Assembly: GCA_905233955.1 (NCBI GenBank)
Contig: CAJOFQ010000014.1
Span: forward strand, 1-51,273
Length of the DNA: 51,273 bases
Reading direction: 5' to 3'
Source: an uncultured Lachnospiraceae bacterium
GTDB lineage: Bacteria > Bacillota > Clostridia > Lachnospirales > Lachnospiraceae
Each line of letters starts with the position of its first letter. Position 1 is the first letter of the stretch. Positions 1-9,364 of the stretch are shown here, piece after piece. The notes beneath the pieces are model-generated. The model saw only the letters and a program-made list of their open reading frames with translations, was not told the DNA's origin and did no database searches. Both the position numbers and the translations under genes were made by a program.

Positions 1-1433
1 AGTCTTGGCGTTGGATTTGAATATACGGATTTTGGCGTATATGTTGAGTGTTCAAACAAGAAAGAGGCCATGAACTTTATGGCAGGCTATGTAAAGGATC
101 ATCCCGGCATGGAACGCTACCGGTTTGAGCTGGAACGGGATCTGTTAAATGGGGAAACGATCGTAAAGGAAGAGCTGGATACGATATGCCCCGACAGTGA
201 GCTTTTGATATTGGAATCGGAAGCGCACAGCGTGTGGGTGAACTCTAAGATTTTAGAAAAGCACGGTATCACGGATGCTACACCGGATATCGTCCCGGGG
301 CTTAGCTATTATGTGCGAAAGGACGGTCATGTAACCGGAAATGTATATGAATCAGCGGCCTGGCGGTTTCTTTTTGATCACCTAAAAAATCTATCGGACG
401 AGCAGATCGAAGCGGCTGTCACGCGCTGGATCGACGACTCCATCAAATTTGGCGTGAGCTGTGTCTTTGACGCAGGCTTTCCTGAACATGATGAGATCCA
501 TGAGCGGGTCTACCGGTATCTGCGCGATCTGGACAGACAGGGCAAGCTGCCGGTTTATATAGACGGGTGCTATACGCTCACAAGACCTGAGAAGATGAAG
601 GAAGCGGTGGAAGAGGTGAAGCGTTATCAGCGGGAGTTTAACACGGAACACTTAAAGGTGCATACGTTAAAGATCTTTATGGACGGCACCTTGAAAATCC
701 AGACGGCGGCACTCATCATGGGGACACGGGCGCGGTAGGCGCTACGACCTTTGAAAAAGAAGGAATAGCAGAACTGTTGAAGCTTCTAAACGAAGCGGGG
801 CTGGATCTTCACTTGCATACCGTTGGTGAAAGGGCATCCCATATTGTTTTAGACGGAGTGGAGATGGCAAGGAAGGAGTTAGGCGATGACTATCATGTAA
901 AGGTCACCTGCGCCCATCTGGAAATACAGGATGATGCAGACCTGAAGCGTTTTGCAGAGCTTGGAGTCTTTGCTGACTATACGCCCTGGTGGCATGCCGG
1001 CAATATGGGCGGTGAACCTATCAATACATGGCGCGAGCTCCTTGGGGAGAAAAGAGCGCTTTCCATGTACCGGTGCAAGTCGCTTATGGATAGTGGCGCT
1101 ATTGTAACATTTTCCAGTAACTGGAGCCCGTATCTTGGCATGGAAGTAGGCATGACGCGCCATATCACTGATAAGACCAAAGCCCTTGAGCACAGCAGGA
1201 CCAAAGAGGCTTATCCTCCTGTAAGTGAGCAGATGAGCATAGAAGAGATGCTGCTGGGATATACCATCAATGGGGCAAAGCAGCTTGGCATAGAAGCTGC
1301 CAAGGGCTCTATTGCGACAGGGAAGGATGCTGATTTTCTTGTGTTTGATACCGATCTTCGTACAGCAGAGCATGATGGATTTTCCAATTTAGGGCCAAGC
1401 GAGATCTATTTCACCGGCAAGAAGATGAACTGA
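1..1433 (+). pseudogene. Amidohydrolase family 3 (YtcJ-like) gene, 5' truncated by the window edge and frameshifted
   Basis: The frame is open from base 1 to a stop at 736-738; the rest of the same protein continues in another frame from about 714 to 1433. The junction lies at 709-714: the first frame reads ...IQTAA, and the second picks up at HHGDTGAVGATTF, which fits loss of one base after the alanine codons. The family hydrolyses N-substituted amides or related bonds with metal-binding histidines. Visible family features are the ESEAHSVWVNSKIL block in the first part, and LHLHTVGERASH, the VTCAHLE histidine and the closing GKDADFLVFD segment in the second. The N-terminal metal-binding HxH lies outside the window. 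Either the gene is truly broken or one base was lost in sequencing; the downstream part is not otherwise degraded, which fits a recent event or an error. The substrate cannot be told. Confidence 0.85.
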
Positions 1434-1545
1434 GTTTGTGAAGATATATATTGCACCAACGGCAGAAAATATGTATAATTATCTCGTTTTGTCAGGAACT
1501 GTTACATATTTATTTTCAAAAAACAGGCATGGATAGGTGATCATA

Positions 1546-3126
1546 ATGGAACAATTTTTTGAACGGCTGGGCAATATAAACGATACAGTTAACACATTTG
1601 TATGGACTACTCTGGGTGTGTGGCTCTTGATCGCAGTTGGAATAATAATGACGATTACGACCGGGTTTTTCCAGGTAGCACATTTCAGACACTGGATGAA
1701 TAAGACCCTGGGAAGCCTGTTTGATTCCAAGGTCAAGGGCAGAACTGGTGATCATGCATCTATTTCGCAGTTTCAGGCACTTTGTACAGCTCTTGCAGCT
1801 ACAGTAGGTGTGGGAAATATCGCCGGAGTAGCTGCGGCTATTACTGCTGGAGGACCGGGAGCTATTTTCTGGATGTGGGTCGCTGCCTTTTTTGGTATGA
1901 TGACTAATTATTCTGAAAATATTCTGGGAATATATTTTCGCCGAAAGAACAAAGAGGGAGAATGGTCCGGAGGAGCCATGTATTATTTGCAGGACGGCCT
2001 GGGCGGTTACAAGGGTCTAAGGCCCGTTGGGCGGATTCTTGCAATATTATTTGCGGTCTGTGCCACACTGGCTTCCTTTGGAATCGGTAATATGGGTCAG
2101 GTCAATAAAATTGTCGTTAATTTTACCTCAGCCTTTGATATCAAGCCTCTCTCAGGTCATGTGCTTTATACTTCCTTTGATGGAAACAGCGCAATTACCC
2201 TTTATATGCTTATAACAGGGATAATTCTTATGATTCTGGTAGGAGTCATTGTTATAGGTGGCCTTCAGAGAATTGCTGTGGTGGCGGAGAGTGTTGTGCC
2301 GGTAATGGTGGTGGCGTTTATCCTTGGTTCACTTATGATAATTTTTAAGAATTTTTCTCAGATTGACGATGCCTTTGCTGCCATATTTACAAGTGCCTTT
2401 ACCGGCAAGGCTGCCTGGGGAGGAGCCGCAGGCATTACCTTAAAACAGGTTATTACCCTGGGATGTAAGAGGGGAGTTTTCTCCAATGAAGCAGGTCTTG
2501 GTTCTTCTGTAATGGTTCATTCCAATTCTAATGTTTTGGAGCCTGTAAAGCAGGGCATATGGGGGATTTTTGAGGTGTTTGCAGATACTATTGTTATCTG
2601 CACAATGACGGCGCTTACAATACTTACCTCTGGTGTCATAGATTTAAAAACGGGTGCGACGGTAAGTGACAATGATGCAACTTTAGTGGCGGATGCCTTT
2701 GCATCGGTATTTCACATTGGAAGCTTTGAATTAGGACGGGCATTTATTGCTCTGGCTATTTTGCTTTTTGCCTTTACTACAATACTTGGGTGGTCACACT
2801 ATGGTACAAAAGCTGTGGAATATTTGGCAGGAGAGAAGGCGCCGGTTGTTACCAGGATTTATAAAGTTGTTTTTGTACTTATGATTCTTTCGGGAGCTTT
2901 GATGACATCATCCTTAGCCTGGGATATTTCAGATACCTTTAACGGAATGATGATGATTCCAAACCTCATTGGAGTGCTGTCTCTTGCGCCTGTGGTAAAA
3001 AAGCTTACAAGAAATTATATAGAAAGGCGCATCAACAATAACACGAATGTTAAACCGATGCTTTCATTTTTTGCTGATATAGAAGAGGAAAATGCAGCTA
3101 AGATACTAAGGACTGGTGAAGAATAA
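1546..3126 (+). CDS. Sodium:alanine symporter family (AGCS) amino-acid transporter
   Basis: Integral membrane carrier of about 526 residues that imports a small neutral amino acid (alanine or glycine in characterised members) with sodium or protons. Family hallmarks are the NIAGVAAAITAGGPGAIFWMW segment with the following NYSENILGIYFR, the SGGAMYYLQDGL motif and the GVFSNEAGLGSS motif. About ten hydrophobic segments are present and the length is normal. The open frame also has a GTG at 1537, but ATG 1546 is preferred because GGATAGG at 1531-1537 is placed as its ribosome binding site and would overlap the GTG. It stands alone: a broken amidohydrolase lies upstream and the convergent MATE gene ends 4 bases beyond its stop. 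The 112-base upstream gap shows no convincing promoter. The substrate is inferred only from family. Confidence 0.9.
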   Translation: MEQFFERLGNINDTVNTFVWTTLGVWLLIAVGIIMTITTGFFQVAHFRHWMNKTLGSLFDSKVKGRTGDHASISQFQALCTALAATVGVGNIAGVAAAITAGGPGAIFWMWVAAFFGMMTNYSENILGIYFRRKNKEGEWSGGAMYYLQDGLGGYKGLRPVGRILAILFAVCATLASFGIGNMGQVNKIVVNFTSAFDIKPLSGHVLYTSFDGNSAITLYMLITGIILMILVGVIVIGGLQRIAVVAESVVPVMVVAFILGSLMIIFKNFSQIDDAFAAIFTSAFTGKAAWGGAAGITLKQVITLGCKRGVFSNEAGLGSSVMVHSNSNVLEPVKQGIWGIFEVFADTIVICTMTALTILTSGVIDLKTGATVSDNDATLVADAFASVFHIGSFELGRAFIALAILLFAFTTILGWSHYGTKAVEYLAGEKAPVVTRIYKVVFVLMILSGALMTSSLAWDISDTFNGMMMIPNLIGVLSLAPVVKKLTRNYIERRINNNTNVKPMLSFFADIEEENAAKILRTGEE

Positions 3127-3130
3127 TTCT

Positions 3131-4459
3131 TTAATAAAACAGAGTTTTTCTTTTCCAGATTATTATGCAGATTGACAGGATGGATGCTGCCAGTTCCGCA
3201 ACAACCATTGAAAACCAGATACCGTCAAGTCCCATGATCATCGGCAGCAACAGAACAGAACCGATTTCAAAGATGAATGTCCTTACAAAGGAGATAAGGG
3301 CGGATAGTGCTCCGTTGTTTAAGGCTGTAAAAAAAGCTGAGATATAGACAGGTATTGCTGAAAACAGGAATGAGAAAGAGAAGATCCTGAATGCATGGAC
3401 CGTCATCTGCATAAGACTTTCATCATAACTGACAAAGATACCGGATATAGTGCCTGCAAATCCTTCTCCGGCAATGAACATTGCAACTGCACATATTCCC
3501 AGTATACGAACACTCAGACTAAAGACATTTTTCAGTTCCTTTTGATTTCTTGCGCCGTAATGATATCCGATGACAGGAGCTGTACTCATTGAGTAGCCTA
3601 CGAAAATCGCAAGGAAGATCTCACTTACATACAGCAATACTCCATAGGCTGCAACACCGTTTGCACCGGCGTGTTTCATAAGCAGGGAATTATACAGCAT
3701 ACTTACAACAGACAGGGAAATGCTGGAGATATACTCTGATGAACCATTGGTTATGACTTTTCTAAGATCTGGAAGATTAATGCGAGCCTTAGTAAGCTGC
3801 AGGGTGCTGTTGTTTTTTCGGGCAAAATACACAACAGGAAATATACCCCCCACCAGTTCGCTGACATCTGTGGCAATTGCGGCACCGGATATGCCCATTT
3901 TCAAAACTCCGACCAACAGCCAGTCAAGGAATATATTGGAAAGACCGGAAATAATGGTTATGTAAAGACCAAGCTTTGGCTTCTCAGCGGCAACCATGAG
4001 GCTTTGGAACTCATATTGCAGCATAAAAGCTGGCAGTCCTATAAAAAGGATAGTGCCATAGATAATTGAGGGCTCAAGAATATCTTTGTTTGCGCCTAGC
4101 AGTATAGCAACCTGTTTGATAGAAAGGATGCCAAGAATTGCGAAAACAATTCCCAGGGCAATAGAAATATATACCAGCATGGAGAACGTCTGATTTGCCT
4201 TCTCCTTCTTGCCTTCACCAAGACGAAGCGCTATCAGGGCAGTACCTCCGGTGCCAAGCATAAAGCCGACCGCACCAAATATCATGATAAAAGGATAAAT
4301 GAGTGATACAGCGGCAAGTGCATTCTTTCCGGCAAAATTGGAAACAAAAAAACCATCAACTACACTGTAGACAGATGTAAATATTGTCATAAATATTGAC
4401 GGAAGTGCAAACCGCAATAATCTTCGACAGGTAAAGTGGTCTGATAATCTGATGTTCAT
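3131..4459 (-). CDS. MATE family efflux transporter
   Basis: Multidrug and toxic compound extrusion-type exporter of 442 residues with about twelve hydrophobic helices in two halves, coupled to a sodium or proton gradient in characterised relatives. The N-terminal stretch FALPSIFMTIFTSVYSVVDGFFVSNFAGKNALAAVSL is typical of the clostridial DinF/NorM-like branch, and the second half repeats the pattern near MLYNSLLMKHAGANGVAAYGVLLYVSE. The ATG at 4459 is preceded by GAAGG at a suitable distance. It is third in a minus-strand run after the diguanylate cyclase and the receiver-like gene, 63 bases downstream of the latter, so co-transcription is possible. A 14-base palindrome at 4518-4531 lies in that gap and overlaps the upstream gene's stop. 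The substrate is unknown. Confidence 0.88.
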   Translation of the reverse strand: MNIRLSDHFTCRRLLRFALPSIFMTIFTSVYSVVDGFFVSNFAGKNALAAVSLIYPFIMIFGAVGFMLGTGGTALIALRLGEGKKEKANQTFSMLVYISIALGIVFAILGILSIKQVAILLGANKDILEPSIIYGTILFIGLPAFMLQYEFQSLMVAAEKPKLGLYITIISGLSNIFLDWLLVGVLKMGISGAAIATDVSELVGGIFPVVYFARKNNSTLQLTKARINLPDLRKVITNGSSEYISSISLSVVSMLYNSLLMKHAGANGVAAYGVLLYVSEIFLAIFVGYSMSTAPVIGYHYGARNQKELKNVFSLSVRILGICAVAMFIAGEGFAGTISGIFVSYDESLMQMTVHAFRIFSFSFLFSAIPVYISAFFTALNNGALSALISFVRTFIFEIGSVLLLPMIMGLDGIWFSMVVAELAASILSICIIIWKRKTLFY

Positions 4460-4522
4460 TAAAGCCTTCTTTTCTAAGGTTCGATATAGTATGGAAAACC
4501 GGAAGTTTTTCGTGGATAGTCT

Positions 4523-5290
4523 TTAAAGACTCTTTGAGAAATAACGGCGCTTAATGTAATTAGCATTTTTGATGAAATCTGTTTCCTTGGAGAGGCAGAC
4601 TCCACTGTATTTGGTTGCGCTATTAATGGCGTTCTGACGGGCATAGTCAGCGGCGAATGAAACGATGTTCATTTGCCGTTCTTTTTTTTGCCTGGAAAGA
4701 AGTGATTCGAGCAGCATAAAATCAAGTATGGACATCTCAAGCTCCATGCTTAGAATTACAAGATCTGCTTCCTGGATGAATGGTGTTGTTTCTTTCAGAG
4801 TGCCGTCTGAAAATGCCACATCACAAAAATCATGAAGAGCCAGCCGAAGATTACGGTTGTACTCCATATCTGTATCAATAATCAGACAGCCCGGCCGGTC
4901 ATCATTCGCTCTCAATGCCATCTTAGTCTGTTTAGTGACATAATCTATATCGCCGCTTGCAGCCTCAAATGTGCCCTTTAATACCATCGATGGTAATATC
5001 TTTCTGGCCAGATCAATATTCTTGCTGCTGCCGCAGCAGAGTATGGATTTTTCTTCATCTATGCACAGATCCCGAAGGAAAAAACAAACCTGACGAATTT
5101 CATTGGAAAAGACATTGGGAAGATTTATCAAAAAATATTCTGTTTTGTCTTTATTGTCACTTATTGCCGCCACATCGAAGGGACATATAATAGGGGAAAA
5201 ACCATTTCTGATAAAGCTGTTTGTTATATATGCAGGGGTGGCTTGCAGCGAGGCTCCGATATCGGAAATGATAATAAGGGGTTTTTGCAT
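4523..5290 (-). CDS. Receiver-like protein with degenerate phospho-acceptor site; function unknown
   Basis: 255 residues, no membrane segment or signal peptide. Residues about 133-250 look like a response-regulator receiver fold: CLIIDTDMEYNRNLRLALHDFCDVAF resembles the opening beta strand, acidic pair and helix, and EADLVILSMELE aligns with the usual PDLILLDIxMP strand. At the phospho-acceptor position the aspartate is serine (about Ser181), and no conserved lysine is evident later, so classical phosphorylation is unlikely. Residues 1-130 also alternate strands and helices (PLIIISDIG..., SILCCGSSKN...) and may be a second, more degenerate copy. Its ATG overlaps the stop of the upstream diguanylate cyclase by one base (TAATG), so translation is probably coupled and the two may act together. 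The receiver assignment rests on pattern only. Confidence 0.7.
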   Translation of the reverse strand: MQKPLIIISDIGASLQATPAYITNSFIRNGFSPIICPFDVAAISDNKDKTEYFLINLPNVFSNEIRQVCFFLRDLCIDEEKSILCCGSSKNIDLARKILPSMVLKGTFEAASGDIDYVTKQTKMALRANDDRPGCLIIDTDMEYNRNLRLALHDFCDVAFSDGTLKETTPFIQEADLVILSMELEMSILDFMLLESLLSRQKKERQMNIVSFAADYARQNAINSATKYSGVCLSKETDFIKNANYIKRRYFSKSL

Positions 5291-7632
5291 TATTTTGCCT
5301 TTCTGGAGCGTTTGTTTTTATAGAGCATTGAGTCTGCTTCGTCAAGTATTGCAGGTATCTTGTCCCATGTATCATTAGTAACATCAAAGGTATGATAACC
5401 TACAGATATGGCAAGCTTATATGGCTTATTGATACTCATATTGTATCGCTCCATTATTCTTTCTATATGTGATATCATCCATGCTCCATTGTCAGAGTCA
5501 TTTTTCCGTGTGAAACGGAATCCAAGATATTCATCTCCGCCGAGCCGGCCTACGAGTGAATTATTAAATGCTTCCTCCAGAATTCGGGCAGTAGTTATGA
5601 TAGCAAAATCTCCATCATCGTGACCATATGTGTCATTGATCTGCTTAAGTCCATCAAGATCCATAAAGTAGATTGTGGCTTTTATGGTGTGATTGTCGGA
5701 TTCAGATGCTGATTCACTATTGTCAGACTCGTATTTTACATTACTGCGCAGAGCCTCATTAAGCCTGCGCTCTAAGCTGTGCATAAATCCGCGCCTGTTA
5801 TATAATCCTGTAAGCTCATCGTGCTCTGATTGTTGTGAGAGCTTGAGATTATTGCGGTTTAGAATACTAATCAGCTCTTTTTCCTGGCGTATCATATGCA
5901 GATGCTTTAATCCGAAGGCTATCTGAGAGTATGTATGGATGATTTCTCCTGATTGAAGCATACAAGGTCCCAGGATCAAAAGCCCCAAAGCCTCAGTTCC
6001 GGTTGTAAGAGCCCCTATTGTATAAGCCGGGCTCGTCATAAGCCTTTCTCCATCGGAGAGAGAATCCGGCAGGAATGTTTTGATAATCTGTTGGAGCATG
6101 TATCGTTTTCTTCCGTCACTGTAGGAGAATTTGCTGTCTTTTATCTGCCCTCTTAAATAGAGGGTGTCATTCAGTAAAAGCTTGCTCTTGTTAAGAAATT
6201 CAACCGGTTCAGCAAATTCCAGAAGATATGCGTCCTTAATGCCCATTTCAGTAAGTGCCTGGAACATTTCCTGTATTGCAAGCTTGGGATTGTCGGAATG
6301 CACGATAGCATCGGATATAATCCTTGAAATAGACCACTGTCTGGAACGGGAATCCCATTCCCGCTGAACATACATGCTTTGAATATTATCGGATATGAGC
6401 TGATGAAAATATGCTGCTTCAAGATTAAGCCAATTGCGGCGTTTATCTGATACAAACTGGCTTACGCTGTCGAAACAGGTAGATACCGCGGATTGGAACT
6501 TTTTGTATGATATGTAATTAGCAGCATCGTATCTGAAGATATCAACGATATCCGTTGTATCTATCAGGTGTTCAGAACCATAGGGCTTGCTCTCGTCCAA
6601 TACAGCCGGAATCTTCTCACTTAAGCGATGGATGCGCTGCCAGCACATCTCTCTTATCTGTTCTGATGAAGAATCGAGTATGTCATCAAGAAACTGCCTG
6701 GTAATGGCATCAAGATCGAGAGACTGTTTCAGCAGATTGGCATATGGATTAATATTGGTATTTTTTGTCTCGCCACAAGAGATACGGTGTATAAATCTGC
6801 TGTTTAGAATATTGATTTCCTGGGGCTGATCCTTGCACAGCCGGACTGCCTCATAAGCAGCAGCATATCCAAGATCATAGCTTGCAATACGGACAGTAGT
6901 AAGGGGCGGTGTAGCGTGAAGTGAGCCGGGATCATCGTCGAAGCCTGTAACTGCCACATCAACTCCAGGACTAAGGTTGTGTGACCTTAAGACGCGATAA
7001 ACCGTCATGGCTATATGGTCATTGGCACATACTATGGCTTCAGCATCAGGGTTGTTATACAAAAGCTCTTCCACAACCTCATCACACGCGCCTGAGAAAA
7101 TGCCCCTGGCAAACATTTTATCATCAACGGACAGACCATGTTTTTCCATTTCTTCAAAATAGACGCTTTCACGCTCACGGGCTCCAAAGCTTGATTCTGG
7201 TCCGCTTATGAAGCATATTCGCTTATATTTGTGCTTTTCAAGCATGTGGATCATAAGCTCGCGCATTCCAGGCTTGTTGTCCTTGGTGATATAACGGTAT
7301 CCGGGGAATACATCCTCAATAACTATGGTTCTCCTGGGATCCAAAATTGATGTAACGACCCTGCCGTTTATTTCGTTGTTGGCTACATTGTAGGAGTTGA
7401 TCATGCCGACAGGCACTATGTAACAATCAATGTCCATTCGGGCAGCCAGCTCGAACGCAAGTCTGAAATAATAGGGTGAAGTGTCAATGAAATCAATGGG
7501 AAGAAGATCTGCGATCCAGATGAGGTTTTGATCCAGCTCGTACAAACCGTTTTTAACGCCGTTTTCAAGTCCAACAGGGTAACCCTCGTATTTGTGGGAA
7601 CCCATATACGCAATATTAAATCTTTCTTTCAT
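5290..7632 (-). CDS. Cytoplasmic LacI/periplasmic-binding-protein-like sensor fused to a GGDEF diguanylate cyclase
   Basis: 780 residues without signal peptide or membrane segment. Residues 1 to about 290 match the type 1 periplasmic-binding fold of LacI regulators without the DNA-binding helices: HKYKRICFISGPESSFGARERESVYFEEM, AIVCANDHIAMTVYRVLR and VAVTGFDDDPGSLHATPPLTTVRI are the usual strand and hinge segments. A central region of about 300 residues, possibly GAF-like, precedes the GGDEF domain (about 605-775). The latter has DELTGLYNRRGF, MDLDGLKQINDTYGHDDGD and the active-site loop GGDEY at 698-702, so activity making cyclic di-GMP is plausible. No RxxD inhibitory site is present five residues before the loop. 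The gene likely senses a cytoplasmic small molecule, perhaps a sugar (inference). Its leader carries a palindromic repeat at 7646-7680 and only a weak ribosome binding site. Confidence 0.88.
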   Translation of the reverse strand: MKERFNIAYMGSHKYEGYPVGLENGVKNGLYELDQNLIWIADLLPIDFIDTSPYYFRLAFELAARMDIDCYIVPVGMINSYNVANNEINGRVVTSILDPRRTIVIEDVFPGYRYITKDNKPGMRELMIHMLEKHKYKRICFISGPESSFGARERESVYFEEMEKHGLSVDDKMFARGIFSGACDEVVEELLYNNPDAEAIVCANDHIAMTVYRVLRSHNLSPGVDVAVTGFDDDPGSLHATPPLTTVRIASYDLGYAAAYEAVRLCKDQPQEINILNSRFIHRISCGETKNTNINPYANLLKQSLDLDAITRQFLDDILDSSSEQIREMCWQRIHRLSEKIPAVLDESKPYGSEHLIDTTDIVDIFRYDAANYISYKKFQSAVSTCFDSVSQFVSDKRRNWLNLEAAYFHQLISDNIQSMYVQREWDSRSRQWSISRIISDAIVHSDNPKLAIQEMFQALTEMGIKDAYLLEFAEPVEFLNKSKLLLNDTLYLRGQIKDSKFSYSDGRKRYMLQQIIKTFLPDSLSDGERLMTSPAYTIGALTTGTEALGLLILGPCMLQSGEIIHTYSQIAFGLKHLHMIRQEKELISILNRNNLKLSQQSEHDELTGLYNRRGFMHSLERRLNEALRSNVKYESDNSESASESDNHTIKATIYFMDLDGLKQINDTYGHDDGDFAIITTARILEEAFNNSLVGRLGGDEYLGFRFTRKNDSDNGAWMISHIERIMERYNMSINKPYKLAISVGYHTFDVTNDTWDKIPAILDEADSMLYKNKRSRKAK

Positions 7633-7645
7633 TACTATTCCGTTC

Positions 7646-7680
7646 TATGATATGAGGGTCAAAAGATGTTTTGCCCCTCA
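7646..7680 (-). repeat. Dispersed palindromic leader element, copy A
   Basis: On the minus strand the order is AGGGGCAAAA, four-base loop, TTTTGACCCT, one base, ATATCAT, then the diguanylate cyclase start codon 14 bases later. The arms (7655-7664 and 7669-7678) pair at nine of ten positions, and flanking TG/CA extends the stem to 11 of 12. Near-identical sequence occurs at 32773-32805, and a looser version at 44443-44471. No T-run follows, so it is not a standard terminator. Confidence 0.7.
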
Positions 7681-7805
7681 TTAATGATAAGCAGCACGCA
7701 TGCTATGTATCATTATATGCCATTGTGCCCGTACTTTACAAGTGATTTACCTTGAATTATAGTTGTAAAGGTTAATGCGCACATGTCATATGAGAGGGCA
7801 GGTTT

Positions 7806-8525
7806 ATGTCAGAGGAATTTCAAAGAACAGAGCTTTTATACGGAAAAGAAGCTATGGAGCGGTTTTTTAAATGTCGGGTAGCAGTTTTCGGCATAGGCGG
7901 AGTTGGGGGATATGTGGTTGAGGCCCTTGCCAGATCAGGAATTGGCGCGCTGGATCTTATTGATAATGATACTGTATGCCTGTCGAACTTAAACAGGCAG
8001 ATAATTGCAACACACAGCACTCTCGGAGAATACAAGGTGGACGCGGCCGCCAGAAGAATTCATGATATTTTTAAGGAGTGTCAGGTCAGAACCCATAGGA
8101 CATTTTATCTTCCTGACACACAGGATCAGTTTGATTTTTGTGATTATGATTATGCGGTTGACGCAATTGATACTGTCACTGGCAAGCTTACTATAATAGA
8201 AAATGCAAAAAAAGCTGGTGTTCCTGTTATATCATCTATGGGTGCGGGCAACAAGGTCAATCCCGGTGCATTGGAGGTGGCGGATATTTATGATACATCT
8301 GTCTGTCCATTGGCCAAGGTTATGCGAAGGGAATGCCGCAAGAGAGGAATAGATTCACTGAAGGTCGTCTACTCCAGGGAGAAGCCCGTGTTACATAAGG
8401 GAACTGTCACTGAGGATACGGTGCGAAGAAGCATACCCGGTTCAACTGCCTTTGTTCCTTCTGTTGCAGGGCTTATCATAGCAGGAGAGATAATCAACGA
8501 TTTAGCTGGTGTGCCAGCACACTAG
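7806..8525 (+). CDS. tcdA: tRNA threonylcarbamoyladenosine dehydratase (ThiF/E1-like)
   Basis: 239-residue cytoplasmic E1-like enzyme; the family (TcdA/CsdL) uses ATP to cyclise the t6A modification at position 37 of ANN-decoding tRNAs. The ATP-binding fold opens with VAVFGIGGVGGYVVEALARSGIG (about residues 26-48), followed by LIDNDTVCLSNLNRQ, a signature of ThiF/MoeB proteins, and DYAVDAIDTVTGK for the magnesium and adenylate site. ISSMGAGNKVNPGALEVADIYDTSVCPLAKVMR is characteristic of TcdA rather than ThiF or MoeB, as is the absence of CxxC zinc pairs. The length is normal for this subfamily (about 240-270). It is transcribed away from the diguanylate cyclase across a 173-base divergent gap, with GAGAGGG upstream of the ATG. 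It appears monocistronic. Confidence 0.93.
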   Translation: MSEEFQRTELLYGKEAMERFFKCRVAVFGIGGVGGYVVEALARSGIGALDLIDNDTVCLSNLNRQIIATHSTLGEYKVDAAARRIHDIFKECQVRTHRTFYLPDTQDQFDFCDYDYAVDAIDTVTGKLTIIENAKKAGVPVISSMGAGNKVNPGALEVADIYDTSVCPLAKVMRRECRKRGIDSLKVVYSREKPVLHKGTVTEDTVRRSIPGSTAFVPSVAGLIIAGEIINDLAGVPAH

Positions 8526-8546
8526 GTATTTCACATAATTGTTACA

Positions 8547-8576
8547 TTTACTTCACATTTTCATCACATTTATACT
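8547..8576 (+). promoter_or_regulatory. Predicted promoter of the VTC/DUF4956/CotH cassette
   Basis: TTTACT (8547-8552) and TATACT (8571-8576) are separated by 18 bases, about 85 bases upstream of the VTC gene, in an AT-rich gap after tcdA. The -10 box is good, the -35 box weak. Confidence 0.35.
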
Positions 8577-8659
8577 GTAAATTTACGAAGTACAAAAAAC
8601 GAAACGAACTTTAAGCTCCGATGGAGAACATGGTAAAAATATTTTTATGGAGGGCGTAA

Positions 8660-9334
8660 ATGAGAAAAGATTACAGGCATGAGATTAAGCACAAAATAAG
8701 TCCTATGGACATGTTGTGTATAAGAAGCAGGCTTTCCGCTGTAGCAAGGCGGGACTCTCATGCCGTAGACGGGAAATACCATATCAGAAGCCTGTATTTT
8801 GACACTCCCGATGATAAGGCTTTAAGGGAAAAAATTGACGGCGTGGACAGAAGAGAGAAATTCCGCATCAGATATTACGATGACGATCTAAGCTTTATAC
8901 GCCTTGAAAAAAAGAGCAAGTTGAATGGCCTTGGAACAAAGGACATGGCTGTGCTGTCCAGGGAAAACGCCCAGGCTATAGTAGACGGCAGGATTGACTG
9001 GATGCCAGATGACCATCAGCCGTTGATCCATGAGCTGTATGTCAACATGAAAAGCAGGAATATGAAGCCGAAAACAATAGTGGATTACATCAGGGAGCCA
9101 TTTATCTTTGATCCGGGTAATGTACGGGTCACTCTGGATTACAATATACAGACCGGACTTAGCTGTACTGATTTTTTAAACCGCAGTATTCCAACAGTTC
9201 CGGTGAAGGAGTCGCCGATAATCCTGGAGGTTAAATGGGATGGATTTCTGCCTGATGTAATAAGGGATATGGTTCAGCTCGATCTTCGGGATGGTTCATA
9301 CTCCAAATATGCAGAATGCAGAATGTATGACTAA
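8660..9334 (+). CDS. VTC-domain (polyphosphate polymerase-like) protein
   Basis: 224 residues, no membrane segment. It is one VTC domain, the triphosphate-tunnel fold that in yeast Vtc4 makes polyphosphate from ATP. Charged residues lining such a tunnel are visible in order: RHEIKH (6-11), YHIRSLYFDT (40-49), REKFRIRYY (65-73), IRLEKKSKLNG (80-90), VDYIREPF (141-148), RVTLDYN (156-162), ILEVKWDGFLPD (188-199) and YSKY (214-217). The start is set by GGAGG eight bases before the ATG. It is first of four closely spaced genes (DUF4956, CotH, EIIB/ROK); VTC, DUF4956 and CotH genes commonly travel together in Firmicutes. Whether the bacterial protein makes polyphosphate or modifies another phosphate polymer is not shown by sequence. 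Confidence 0.88.
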   Translation: MRKDYRHEIKHKISPMDMLCIRSRLSAVARRDSHAVDGKYHIRSLYFDTPDDKALREKIDGVDRREKFRIRYYDDDLSFIRLEKKSKLNGLGTKDMAVLSRENAQAIVDGRIDWMPDDHQPLIHELYVNMKSRNMKPKTIVDYIREPFIFDPGNVRVTLDYNIQTGLSCTDFLNRSIPTVPVKESPIILEVKWDGFLPDVIRDMVQLDLRDGSYSKYAECRMYD

Positions 9335-9364
9335 ACATGAAAAGATGTGGAGAGGAGAAAGGTT

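Noticed and set aside
879-1373. 164-codon minus-strand frame over the amidohydrolase
   Set aside because: It is opposite the conserved coding frame and lacks a domain or a start signal.
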